Assembly: GCF_032341995.1 (NCBI RefSeq)
Contig: NZ_CP135439.1
Coordinates: 868,001 to 932,000 of the forward strand
Length of the DNA: 64,000 nt
Origin: Domibacillus sp. DTU_2020_1001157_1_SI_ALB_TIR_016
GTDB taxonomy: Bacteria > Bacillota > Bacilli > Bacillales > Domibacillaceae
Reading direction: 5' to 3'
The translations under genes were made by a program, and so were the position numbers. Shown here piece by piece: positions 27,271 to 34,918 of this stretch; the first letter of the stretch is position 1, and every line of letters begins with the position of its first letter. The notes under the pieces were generated by a model, which was given only the letters and a program-made list of their open reading frames with translations, did not search any database and was not told the origin of the DNA.

Positions 27271-27942
27271 ATGAGTTTTTTTGACCTCATTCTCATGCTG
27301 CATATTTTCGGCGGTTTTGCAGCGCTTTTTACATTTTGGATTCCGCTCGTAACGAAAAAAGGCGGCAAAGCTCATCGGCGGTCCGGCTGGCTGTATACGA
27401 GCGGCATGATTGCAGTTGCGGTTTCTGCTGTGTATTTGTCCACAGTAAGGCTGATAGATCCAGCAAGCTCCCAGGAGACGGTATCTTTTTCTCTGTTTCT
27501 GCTGTTTATTGCTGTGCTTAGTTCCTCAACGGCTTACTATGGCATAAGGGTACTTCGGTTCAAAGATCGTAAAGGCATACACAAACAAGCCGTTGATCTA
27601 GGATTTCCTGTTTTGCTTCTGTTTTCATCCATCGGGATGAGCATCTACGGTTTTTCACAGCATGTGCCGCTTCTGTCCTGGTTTCCCGTGCTCGGTTTGT
27701 TTCTAAGCGCCACGCAGCTTGGGTACTGGCTCCGTCCACCTTCACAAAAAAAGCATTGGTGGTTCGAGCATTTTGGCGGCATGCTCAGCTGTTCCATTGC
27801 TACCATTACCGCTTTTACTGTGTTTGGTGCACCGAGGCTGCTAGATATTGAAAAGGTGAGTATGCTGCTTTGGTTTATACCGACCCTTTTACTGACACCC
27901 GTTATAATTGGGCTATCCATTTATTATCGAAAAAAGTTTTAA
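27271..27942 (+). CDS. DUF2306-like integral membrane protein
   Basis: A 223-residue protein with seven or so membrane helices. LHIFGGFAALFTFWIP followed by KKGGKAHRRSGWLY is the pattern of the DUF2306 family, whose conserved His residues suggest heme or metal contact; HWWFEHFGGM near the C-terminus adds more. Function unknown. It shares a transcript with the DUF4181-like gene and ends at a bidirectional terminator. Confidence 0.7.
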   Translation: MSFFDLILMLHIFGGFAALFTFWIPLVTKKGGKAHRRSGWLYTSGMIAVAVSAVYLSTVRLIDPASSQETVSFSLFLLFIAVLSSSTAYYGIRVLRFKDRKGIHKQAVDLGFPVLLLFSSIGMSIYGFSQHVPLLSWFPVLGLFLSATQLGYWLRPPSQKKHWWFEHFGGMLSCSIATITAFTVFGAPRLLDIEKVSMLLWFIPTLLLTPVIIGLSIYYRKKF

Positions 27943-27951
27943 AAGCGCAGT

Positions 27952-27986
27952 AAAGCCCGGACTATAAAAAGTCCGGGCTTTTATTT
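27952..27986. terminator. Bidirectional terminator
   Basis: Perfect 12-bp stem AAAGCCCGGACT / AGTCCGGGCTTT between convergent genes, with T-runs on both sides. Confidence 0.9.
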
Positions 27987-27989
27987 ACG

Positions 27990-28160
27990 TTAATTGCTTT
28001 CTTCTTCATCTTCCATTTCGGCTTCTTCTGTTTCCATTTCCTCGGTGTCTGTATCAGTATCCGTTTCTTCTTCAGAACCGCCGCAGCCTGCTAAAGCGCC
28101 AATCGTTAAAAACATAGTTATTCCGCCGGCCGCAACCTTCTTTTTCAGCATAGAATCCAT
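27990..28160 (-). CDS. Small acidic lipoprotein, 56 residues
   Basis: An easily missed gene: MDSMLKKKVAAGG, a hydrophobic stretch ending in lipobox LAGC (Cys26), then a 30-residue tail made almost only of Glu, Asp, Thr and Met. GGAGGAG lies 6 bases before the ATG at 28160. It predicts a membrane-anchored, strongly negative peptide on the outside of the cell, possibly binding cations. It ends at the shared terminator 27952-27986. No family is recognised. Confidence 0.75.
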   Translation of the reverse strand: MDSMLKKKVAAGGITMFLTIGALAGCGGSEEETDTDTDTEEMETEEAEMEDEEESN

Positions 28161-28281
28161 ACCGAACTCCTCCTTGAAAAAAAGATAGAATGAAAAACAG
28201 TCATCTACTTCCCAGATGGAAGAAGGAATAAACAGAGTGGGAAGAACTTTACAAAGTTTTTACATTTTATTAAAAAAGAAC

Positions 28282-28318
28282 AAAAAAGGGGGCGGTCCGG
28301 ATGGGCATTCGGACCGCC
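28282..28318 (-). terminator. Terminator of the Fur-controlled small RNA
   Basis: Perfect 9-bp stem GGCGGTCCG / CGGACCGCC, followed on the minus strand by CCC and TTTTTT. Confidence 0.85.
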
Positions 28319-28354
28319 AAACAATGCACAATGAATCGGTGGGGTAAAGCTAAA

Positions 28355-28373
28355 GTGATAATGATTATCATTA
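28355..28373. promoter_or_regulatory. Fur box 1
   Basis: TGATAATGATTATCA (28356-28370) is a perfect 7-1-7 Fur operator, placed just downstream of the predicted start of the small RNA. Confidence 0.85.
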
Positions 28374-28388
28374 CCGGTTACAAGTATT

Positions 28389-28417
28389 ATCTTACCCGGT
28401 GTTTCCAAATCTGTCAA
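28389..28417 (-). promoter_or_regulatory. SigA promoter of the small RNA
   Basis: Minus strand TTGACA, 17 bases, TAAGAT; the -35 is perfect. Confidence 0.7.
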
Positions 28418-28425
28418 CTCATAAT

Positions 28426-28440
28426 TGAAAATGATTTTCA
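28426..28440. promoter_or_regulatory. Fur box 2
   Basis: TGAAAATGATTTTCA, a perfect palindrome of Fur 7-1-7 type, upstream of the -35 of the small RNA. Confidence 0.7.
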
Positions 28441-28528
28441 TGTGAAAAGTCTCCCGGTTTTTTAAACAATTTCATCTGCTTTTTGCCTGTTAAGGCTTAA
28501 ATAAACAAATTATACTGAGGGAGGATTT

Positions 28529-28542
28529 TGAAAACGCTTGCA
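28529..28542. promoter_or_regulatory. cre site of the rhamnogalacturonan lyase gene
   Basis: TGAAAACGCTTGCA matches the CcpA consensus TGWAARCGYTWNCW at every position. It lies 12 bases after a TATACT (28511-28516) that may be the -10 box, and just before the ribosome binding site, a road-block position for catabolite repression. Confidence 0.75.
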
Positions 28543-28565
28543 AAAAGAGGGTGGTGGAAAAGTTC

Positions 28566-31094
28566 ATGTATATTAAATCGAAAATGATCGCCCCTATTGC
28601 AGCGCTGCCGCTGCTTTTATCTTCATGGACAGGGGCGGCTTATGCAGCAAACGAAGAAACAATACAGCCTTCCGCAGCCGTACAGCTCGAAGCACTGGAT
28701 AGAGGGCTGCAGGCTGTTCCAACATCAAGCGGTGTCTTTCTCAGCTGGCGGCTCCTCGGAAACGAAGTGGATGGGTACGCCGAAACAGGCATGACAGGTG
28801 TGGACTTCCACGTCTATAAGAACGGACAAAAAATCGCAGCTGTTCAAGACAGTACCAATTTTGTGGATCCAGCTGGTACAGCGAATGCTTCCTATTTTGT
28901 CCGCGCAGTTAAAAACGGCAAAGAATTAAATCAAAGTGATGCAGTACAGCCATGGAAGCAGCAATACCATGATTTAAAACTGCAAAAGCCTGCAGACGGT
29001 GTTACACCGACCGGAGAACGGTATACGTATTCAGCGAACGACATGAGTGTCGGTGATGTAGATGGAGACGGCCGCTATGAATTTTTCGTCAAATGGGATC
29101 CCTCTAATTCAAAAGATGTGTCGCAGATTGGCTACACAGGCAATACCTACATTGACTGTTATACGTTTGAAGGCAAGCTTTTATACCGGATTGACCTCGG
29201 CGTCAATATTCGCTCGGGTGCACACTATACTCAATTTCTTGTGTACGACTTTGACGGGGACGGCAAAGCGGAATCAATGTTCAAAACGGCGCCAGGCACC
29301 AAAATTATTCGTTATAACGACAAAGGCGATGTGATATCGCAAAAATATATTACGATGCCAAAGGAAGATATAGAAGCAGGTTATGTCCATACGGATGACT
29401 ATCGAATGAGCAAAAAAGATTACTACAATCACGTTGTCGAGATGTTTATGAATTGGCATAAGCATGAAGAAGTTGTAAATGGCAGCTGGCCGAAAACACT
29501 GGAAGAAAGCTTTGGCATTAAGCCGCAATATACGTATCCTTTGTCTCGAGAAGACGCTCAAAAATTAGCTGATTACTTTATGGATGTGTATGCTCCGGCA
29601 AGAAGTACACGTAATAATTTACGGAATTTCGAAGGGTTTATTGTAAGCGGTCCTGAGTATATGACGGTATTTAACGGAGAGACCGGTGCCGAGATGGAAA
29701 CCATCCCGTATGGAGTCAGCCGTCATGATGATGGACTGATGTGGGGAGATTATGCGATGAGCCGGATTGAGCCAGGCAACCGGGTCGACCGGTTTCTTGC
29801 AGGAGTCGCATACTTAAACGGCAAAACACCATCTGCCGTTTTTGCACGCGGCTACTATACACGTGCGGCACTTGTTTCCTATGATTGGGACGGCGAAAAG
29901 CTGCGCGAAGTATGGACAGCAGACAGCGGCTGGACACCGATGGAAAATCCTTTTAACGACAGTCCGCATGGAATAAGCGGTGAAGATCCGGCCCTCGGGG
30001 CACTTGCCAACCAGGGTGCTCATTTCTTAAGTACAGCAGATGTAGACGGAGATGGGAAGCAGGAAATCGTGTACGGATCGGCAACGGTTGATCATGACGG
30101 CAGTTTGCTTTACAGCTCGACAGATACAATGCCGGCACAAAGCGCTGTGCCGGGAACTACCGCGAAGCTTGGCCATGGTGATGCCATTCATGTAACGGAT
30201 ATAGATCCGGACCGTGAAGGACTGGAAATCTTCATGGTACATGAAGGCGCCGCTTATGCTCCGTACGGTTATGCGATGCGGGATGCGAAAACCGGCCGGG
30301 TCATTTACGGTGCTTATACCGGCAAAGACACGGGACGAGGCATGGTGGGAGACATTGATCCATCCAAAAGAGGGCTGGAAACATGGGCAGTAGACCTGCG
30401 GACTGCCCAGGGAGAGCAAATCGGCACGAAAATTTCCGGCACTAACATGAACATTAAATGGGCGCCCGATATGACGACGCAAATTATAAATGGATCAGGG
30501 GAAGGTACGCCAAGTATCGATGACTGGCTGGAAGGAAGAAAGCTGCTGGCGGAAAATACGCGTACAAATAACGGTACAAAAGGAAATCCGTCTCTTGTAG
30601 CGGATGTATTTGGCGATTGGCGTGAGGAACTGATGCTGCGGACCGCGGACAGCAGTGCAATTCGCATATTCACAAGCACCGAGCAAACAGACCGGAAAAT
30701 GTATACGCTGATGCACGATACGCAATACAGAACGGGTATTGCCGGACAAAACATCGTCTATAATCAGCCGGCGTACACAAGCTTTTACTTTGCATCGGAT
30801 ACGGATTGGTCTTCTGTACCGAAGCCGGAATACCATACACCGGGGACAGCCGAGACCCTTCAAAACTTACTTAATGATTATATTGAAGCGGAAGAGCTTT
30901 CCCATCCAGCCGGGCGGAAGCTGGACAATGCCCTCAAGCAAGCTTTGCATCAAGCAGAAAAAGGGAACAGTAAACAGGCTATAGCATTCTTGGACAAGTT
31001 CAAGTCTATTCTTGAACAAGAAGGAACGGAGAGAGCAAAGCTGAATTTATCACACCAGGCAGAACAGCTGAAAGAAGAATGGCTGAACAAATAA
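28566..31094 (+). CDS. Secreted rhamnogalacturonan lyase (PL11) with C-terminal FIMAH domain
   Basis: An 842-residue exported enzyme that cleaves the rhamnogalacturonan I backbone of pectin by beta-elimination. A signal peptide ends near AYA-AN. The PL11 beta-propeller follows with calcium-binding repeats such as GDVDGDGRYEFF, YDFDGDGKAES and ADVDGDGKQEIV, as in YesW/YesX. The last 75 residues (from about 765) form a helical FIMAH-type domain (LLNDYIEAEELSHP...), making it longer than the roughly 620-residue B. subtilis enzymes. ATG 28566 is chosen with GAGGGTGG 10 bases upstream. No other pectin genes are nearby. Confidence 0.9.
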   Translation: MYIKSKMIAPIAALPLLLSSWTGAAYAANEETIQPSAAVQLEALDRGLQAVPTSSGVFLSWRLLGNEVDGYAETGMTGVDFHVYKNGQKIAAVQDSTNFVDPAGTANASYFVRAVKNGKELNQSDAVQPWKQQYHDLKLQKPADGVTPTGERYTYSANDMSVGDVDGDGRYEFFVKWDPSNSKDVSQIGYTGNTYIDCYTFEGKLLYRIDLGVNIRSGAHYTQFLVYDFDGDGKAESMFKTAPGTKIIRYNDKGDVISQKYITMPKEDIEAGYVHTDDYRMSKKDYYNHVVEMFMNWHKHEEVVNGSWPKTLEESFGIKPQYTYPLSREDAQKLADYFMDVYAPARSTRNNLRNFEGFIVSGPEYMTVFNGETGAEMETIPYGVSRHDDGLMWGDYAMSRIEPGNRVDRFLAGVAYLNGKTPSAVFARGYYTRAALVSYDWDGEKLREVWTADSGWTPMENPFNDSPHGISGEDPALGALANQGAHFLSTADVDGDGKQEIVYGSATVDHDGSLLYSSTDTMPAQSAVPGTTAKLGHGDAIHVTDIDPDREGLEIFMVHEGAAYAPYGYAMRDAKTGRVIYGAYTGKDTGRGMVGDIDPSKRGLETWAVDLRTAQGEQIGTKISGTNMNIKWAPDMTTQIINGSGEGTPSIDDWLEGRKLLAENTRTNNGTKGNPSLVADVFGDWREELMLRTADSSAIRIFTSTEQTDRKMYTLMHDTQYRTGIAGQNIVYNQPAYTSFYFASDTDWSSVPKPEYHTPGTAETLQNLLNDYIEAEELSHPAGRKLDNALKQALHQAEKGNSKQAIAFLDKFKSILEQEGTERAKLNLSHQAEQLKEEWLNK

Positions 31095-31117
31095 TAATAT
31101 GAAGAAAAGGATGTCTT

Positions 31118-31164
31118 AGAGAAAAGGCCACTCTATTCATGTAAAAGGCACCGAATAGAGTGGC
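31118..31164 (-). terminator. Terminator of lutP
   Basis: Perfect 12-bp inverted repeat GCCACTCTATTC / GAATAGAGTGGC with TTTTCTCT on the minus strand; it may also stop the lyase transcript. Confidence 0.65.
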
Positions 31165-31190
31165 TTAGATCATAATGAATGAAAATGAAA

Positions 31191-32873
31191 TTATGGAATC
31201 ATCCACGATAATATGTTGGATTGCAAGTACGTTAGAATACAAATAATCAGAAGCAGGAATATACTATGTTTCACAGTAAAGCGAAATAAGTCAGCTTCCT
31301 TGCCTGCCAATCCTACAGCTGCACAAGCTACTGCGATAGATTGAGGAGAAATCATTTTTCCCGTTACACCGCCGGAAGAGTTCGCTGCCAGTGCTAGAAG
31401 CGGGTCCATTCCAATGGATGTTGCAGTGATTTTTTGTAAGTTGCCGAATAATAGGTTTGCTGATGTATCAGAACCTGTAATAAATACACCGAGCCATCCC
31501 AATACAGGGGAGAAGAAAGGGAATAATGCCCCTGTTTTAGCTAATAACATCCCAAGTGTTGTACTCATGCCAGAAGAGTTTGTCACGTAAGCGAAGCCTA
31601 CTACTGCCATAATAGTCAGGATTGGAAATTTTAACTCATTGCAAGTTTCAGTGAATGATTTGACCCATTCTTTCCATGAAATTTTCACAATAAATTTCGT
31701 AACAATAGCTGATAAAAGAATAGCTGTACCTGCCGCACCCAATATTTCTAGTTTGTACACAGCAGGAATAGGTTCACTGTTTCCGTTTAAAATCAAGTTA
31801 TTTAAGCCCGGAACTTCAGGAAGGAATGTTAGCGGATGGCCAATCGAATTAATGGTTTTCAAAACGCTGTTCGTTCCTTCGTAGTGACCGGTTAACGCAC
31901 TTTTAACTTGTGGAATGCCCCAAACACAAATAAATGATGTTAAAATTAAAAAAGGAGACCAGGCTTTAAACACTTCACCCTTTGTATATTTTTTTGAAGC
32001 ATGGGCATTTGTAGTGGAAGCCGCTACTTCAGCTTCAGATTGAAAACGAAAGACGTTCTTCGGCTTCCAAAATTTCAAGAAGATTGCTAAGGCGAATAAC
32101 GAAACCAATGCAGATAAAATATCCGGAAGTTCAGGGCCTAAAAAATTTGAACTGATATATTGTGTGACGGCAAAGGATATACCTGAAACTAAAATAGCTG
32201 GCATCACTTCAAGAGATTTTTTAAATCCAACCATAATGACAACTAAATAAAACGGAATAAAAACGGATATAAGCGGAAGCTGGCGTCCGACCATTTTGGA
32301 GATTTCCATTGCTGGAACACCTGTTGGTCCTTCCATGGCTGTAATGGGAATACCAATAGCACCAAAAGCAACCGGTGCAGTATTTGCCAATAAGCAAATA
32401 CCGGCTGCGTACAAAGGATTAAAGCCAAGTCCAACCAGCAGTGCAGCTGAAATCGCAACTGGCGCACCGAAACCTGCTGCTCCTTCAAGAAAAGCGCCAA
32501 ATGAGAAAGCCACTAAAAGGGCTTGTAAACGGCGATCTTCCGTAATAGACAGTACAGAATTACGAATAATATCAAATTGACCGGTCTTTACGGTTAATTT
32601 GTACAGGAAAACGGAAGTAATAATGATCCAGCCGATTGGCAGTATGCCATAAACAGCTCCTTGGGTCGTGGACATTACCGCCGTACCGGCAGGCATTCCA
32701 TAAATGAATATCGCTACAGCTAGTGCTACAAGCAGGGTTGTAATACCTGCTACATAGCCCTTCATGCGTTTAATAGCTAACGCCCAAAAGAAATACAAAA
32801 TGGGAGTTAACGCTGCTAGAGAAGACCATAATAAACTTCCCCCAACTGGCGTAAAGTTTTGTGTCCATATCAT
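31191..32873 (-). CDS. lutP: L-lactate permease (LctP family)
   Basis: A 560-residue, multi-helix proton-coupled lactate transporter of the LctP family. Typical segments are FGAFLEGAAGFGAPVAIS, NTAPVAFGAIGIPI and FITGSDTSANLLFGNLQ. The ATG at 32873 has GAGGTG 6 bases upstream. Promoter and operator lie at 33237-33289, shared in motif with lutABC, so uptake and oxidation of lactate are co-regulated. Its base composition looks clearly more AT-rich than the lut genes next to it, which may reflect a different origin. Confidence 0.93.
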   Translation of the reverse strand: MIWTQNFTPVGGSLLWSSLAALTPILYFFWALAIKRMKGYVAGITTLLVALAVAIFIYGMPAGTAVMSTTQGAVYGILPIGWIIITSVFLYKLTVKTGQFDIIRNSVLSITEDRRLQALLVAFSFGAFLEGAAGFGAPVAISAALLVGLGFNPLYAAGICLLANTAPVAFGAIGIPITAMEGPTGVPAMEISKMVGRQLPLISVFIPFYLVVIMVGFKKSLEVMPAILVSGISFAVTQYISSNFLGPELPDILSALVSLFALAIFLKFWKPKNVFRFQSEAEVAASTTNAHASKKYTKGEVFKAWSPFLILTSFICVWGIPQVKSALTGHYEGTNSVLKTINSIGHPLTFLPEVPGLNNLILNGNSEPIPAVYKLEILGAAGTAILLSAIVTKFIVKISWKEWVKSFTETCNELKFPILTIMAVVGFAYVTNSSGMSTTLGMLLAKTGALFPFFSPVLGWLGVFITGSDTSANLLFGNLQKITATSIGMDPLLALAANSSGGVTGKMISPQSIAVACAAVGLAGKEADLFRFTVKHSIFLLLIICILTYLQSNILSWMIP

Positions 32874-33253
32874 ATATAACACCTCATTTTCAAATTAAAT
32901 GGTCATTAATCTAAAACACCTTTTCCGAGACAAAAAAACAGCCAGTTTGTGTGATAAAACAGGCATTAATCTCGTGAATCCAAGGCAAGGTCATGATCAC
33001 GCAAACACACGGATGATTATGTACCGAGAAAAATTTAATTAAGGAAGTATAAGTAAGGTGAATTTTAGTATACAAAATGAACAAAGTAACCAGCATGATG
33101 GAAAGGTACCTTACAATCCACCAGCCATATGAACCCACGATTGACAAACTAAAACACAAAAAGTGCGAAAAAGCTAAAGATCATTTGTCGCCCCCTTCCT
33201 TAGTAAGCGATTTCAATTAATTTTATGGAAATGATTAGGTCATCTGATGACCT
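32874..33253 (-). other. Long (about 380 nt) leader of lutP
   Basis: The only promoter I can see for lutP is 380 bases from its start. The leader is AT-rich. At 33184-33149 it holds an 11-codon ORF (MIFSFFALFVF) behind a strong AAGGAAGGGGG. A hydrophobic 82-codon frame at 33159-32911 has no ribosome binding site and is probably not a gene. No known riboswitch is recognised. Confidence 0.45.
33237..33253. promoter_or_regulatory. LutR operator 1 (lutP promoter)
   Basis: The 17-base palindrome AGGTCATCTGATGACCT lies at the predicted transcription start of lutP. The identical sequence is found before lutA at 34152-34168. The gene for a FadR-type GntR regulator stands between the two sites. Confidence 0.85.
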
Positions 33254-33259
33254 GTTTTG

Positions 33260-33289
33260 ATTATAGTGGCAAAGTTTTCAAAAAATCAA
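33260..33289 (-). promoter_or_regulatory. SigA promoter of lutP
   Basis: Minus strand TTGATT, 18 bases, TATAAT (perfect -10), directly followed by LutR operator 1. Confidence 0.6.
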
Positions 33290-33340
33290 TAAAAATTTTT
33301 AAAGAGAACGTTTATAATGGGAGAAGAGGTGAAAGAAGCA

Positions 33341-34057
33341 TTGAAATATAAACAAATTAAACCGAAAAAAATATATGAAGAAGTGGCAGATACGCTGCTT
33401 GAGTCGATTCGTTCAGGAGACTTAAAGCCAGGTGAAAAGCTTGATTCTGTCCAGCAGCTGGCCGAAAGCTTTCAAGTCGGCAGATCTGCTATTAGGGAAG
33501 CACTCACATCTCTTAGGGCGATGGGGCTCATTGAAATGCGGCAGGGAGAAGGCACATATGTGAATGCATTTGAACCGGGAGATATTGCTTTTCCTCTTCA
33601 AAGCGCCCTGCTGATGAATAAAGAAGATCTGCAGCAGTTAATGGAAGTGCGTAAGATTTTGGAAACAGGCATTGCCGCCTCTGCAGCAGCGCGGCGTACT
33701 CAGGCAGACATAGAAGGGATGCAGCGTGCTCTTTCTGATATGGTTACTCATTCTGGAGATGCTGAGCGAGGAGAGGAAGCAGACCTTGCTTTTCACTTAG
33801 CTGTTGCGAAAGCGGCCGGCAATGATCTTTTGTTAAGCTTAATGAATCATGTTTCGGACATGACAGCTGAATCGATGCGGGAAACGCGCCGTATTTGTTT
33901 ATATGAAGCGAGTGCTACTGTTGAACAGCTGAATCAGCAGCATGAAGCGATTTTAAAGGCGATTCAGTCCAAAAAAACAGAAGCGGCCAGGAAAGCCATG
34001 ACAGTCCATCTTGATTATGTTGAATCTGTTCTACGCGAGCATCTGAACATCACATAG
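33341..34057 (+). CDS. lutR: GntR/FadR-family lactate regulator
   Basis: LutR represses lactate genes and is relieved by lactate. The 238-residue protein has an N-terminal winged helix (LAESFQVGRSAIREAL at about 38-53) and a C-terminal all-helical FCD effector domain. The TTG at 33341 is chosen because AGAGGTGA lies 8 bases upstream and the N-terminus MKYKQIKPKKIYEEVA then matches the family; ATG 33317 has no ribosome binding site. It lies between lutP and lutABC, beside both operators. Confidence 0.92.
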   Translation: MKYKQIKPKKIYEEVADTLLESIRSGDLKPGEKLDSVQQLAESFQVGRSAIREALTSLRAMGLIEMRQGEGTYVNAFEPGDIAFPLQSALLMNKEDLQQLMEVRKILETGIAASAAARRTQADIEGMQRALSDMVTHSGDAERGEEADLAFHLAVAKAAGNDLLLSLMNHVSDMTAESMRETRRICLYEASATVEQLNQQHEAILKAIQSKKTEAARKAMTVHLDYVESVLREHLNIT

Positions 34058-34103
34058 AGGAAAAGCCGCACTGTACCGGCTTTCTCTCTATCAGAAGAAA
34101 ACC

Positions 34104-34132
34104 TTGGAAAATGAAAGCGTTTGTAGTATGAT
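34104..34132 (+). promoter_or_regulatory. SigA promoter of lutABC
   Basis: TTGGAA, 17 bases, TATGAT, with a cre-like site in the spacer and the LutR operator just downstream. Confidence 0.65.
34112..34125. promoter_or_regulatory. cre-like site in the lutABC promoter
   Basis: TGAAAGCGTTTGTA matches the CcpA consensus with one mismatch and lies between -35 and -10, so CcpA binding would block the polymerase. Confidence 0.6.
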
Positions 34133-34151
34133 TATAAGTAATCTAATAAAC

Positions 34152-34168
34152 AGGTCATCTGATGACCT
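34152..34168. promoter_or_regulatory. LutR operator 2 (lutABC promoter)
   Basis: AGGTCATCTGATGACCT, identical over 17 bases to operator 1, about 20 bases after the -10 box. Confidence 0.85.
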
Positions 34169-34188
34169 TACTTTCGGGGTGAAGCAAC

Positions 34189-34905
34189 GTGAAGGTTACA
34201 CTTTTTATTACGTGCATCGTTGACATGTTCCAGGCCGATGTAGGCAAAGCAACGGTAGAAGTGCTGGAACGCCTTGGCTGCAACATTGAATTTCCGATGG
34301 GGCAGGTCTGCTGCGGACAGCCGGCTTACAACTCGGGATATGTTGAAGAATCAAAAGATGCCATGAAAAAAATGATTACGACATTTGAGAACGCGGAGGT
34401 CGTCGTAACTCCATCCGGATCCTGTGCCACGATGTTTAAAGAATACCAGCATATTTTTTATGATGATCCCATCTGGCGTCCGCGCGCGGAACGATTGGCC
34501 GCAAAAACCTATGAGCTGACCCAATTTATCGTCCATGTATTAGGAGTGGAAAACGTAGGTGCAAAGCTAAACGGTGTGGCGACCTATCACCCGTCCTGCC
34601 ATATGACACGGCTTCTTGGTGTAAAAGATGCGCCAATGACTCTGCTTCAAAATGTGGAAGGGCTTCGCTTTGAACCACTGCCAAATGCGCATAACTGCTG
34701 CGGCTTTGGCGGCACGTTTTCCGTGAAGATGGGCAATATTTCAGAGCAGATGGTCGATGAAAAAGTCGACTCGGCCGAGCAGACAGGAGCCGACTTTTTA
34801 ATTGGAGCCGACGGCGGCTGCCTGATGAATATCGGCGGACGTATAGAACGAAGAGGAAAACCAATCCGCGTGATGCATATCGCGGAAGTGTTAAACAGCC
34901 GGTGA
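34189..34905 (+). CDS. lutA: Lactate utilization protein A
   Basis: LutA, LutB and LutC together oxidise L-lactate to pyruvate. This 238-residue subunit carries two cysteine-rich CCG domains ([10 protein letters not shown] at about 43 and [13 protein letters not shown] at about 165) that hold an iron-sulfur or related cofactor, as in GlpC/heterodisulfide reductase subunits. The GTG start follows GGGGTGA. First gene of the operon; lutB follows 13 bases later. Confidence 0.95.
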   Translation: MKVTLFITCIVDMFQADVGKATVEVLERLGCNIEFPMGQVCCGQPAYNSGYVEESKDAMKKMITTFENAEVVVTPSGSCATMFKEYQHIFYDDPIWRPRAERLAAKTYELTQFIVHVLGVENVGAKLNGVATYHPSCHMTRLLGVKDAPMTLLQNVEGLRFEPLPNAHNCCGFGGTFSVKMGNISEQMVDEKVDSAEQTGADFLIGADGGCLMNIGGRIERRGKPIRVMHIAEVLNSR

Positions 34906-34918
34906 GGGGGGAAACAGC

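Larger units (their letters stand above)
28282..28382 (-). ncRNA. Putative Fur-regulated small RNA (FsrA-like)
   Basis: A transcription unit without a gene: promoter 28389-28417, predicted start near 28382 and terminator 28282-28318, giving an RNA of about 100 nt. It contains C-rich stretches (UUUACCCCACC, and GCCC in the terminator loop), as expected for an RNA that pairs with G-rich ribosome binding sites. Two perfect Fur boxes flank the promoter. In B. subtilis the iron-sparing RNA FsrA has the same size, control and C-rich design. Homology by sequence was not checked, so the FsrA name is inference. Confidence 0.6.

Noticed and set aside
28205..28441. A 78-codon minus-strand ORF over the Fur-box region
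   Set aside because: Its ATG lies at the edge of Fur box 2, there is no ribosome binding site, and it runs through a strong terminator hairpin. The region reads better as a noncoding RNA unit.
32911..33159. An 82-codon hydrophobic minus-strand ORF in the lutP leader
   Set aside because: No start codon with a ribosome binding site; composition typical of translated AT-rich leader. Kept only as part of the leader description.
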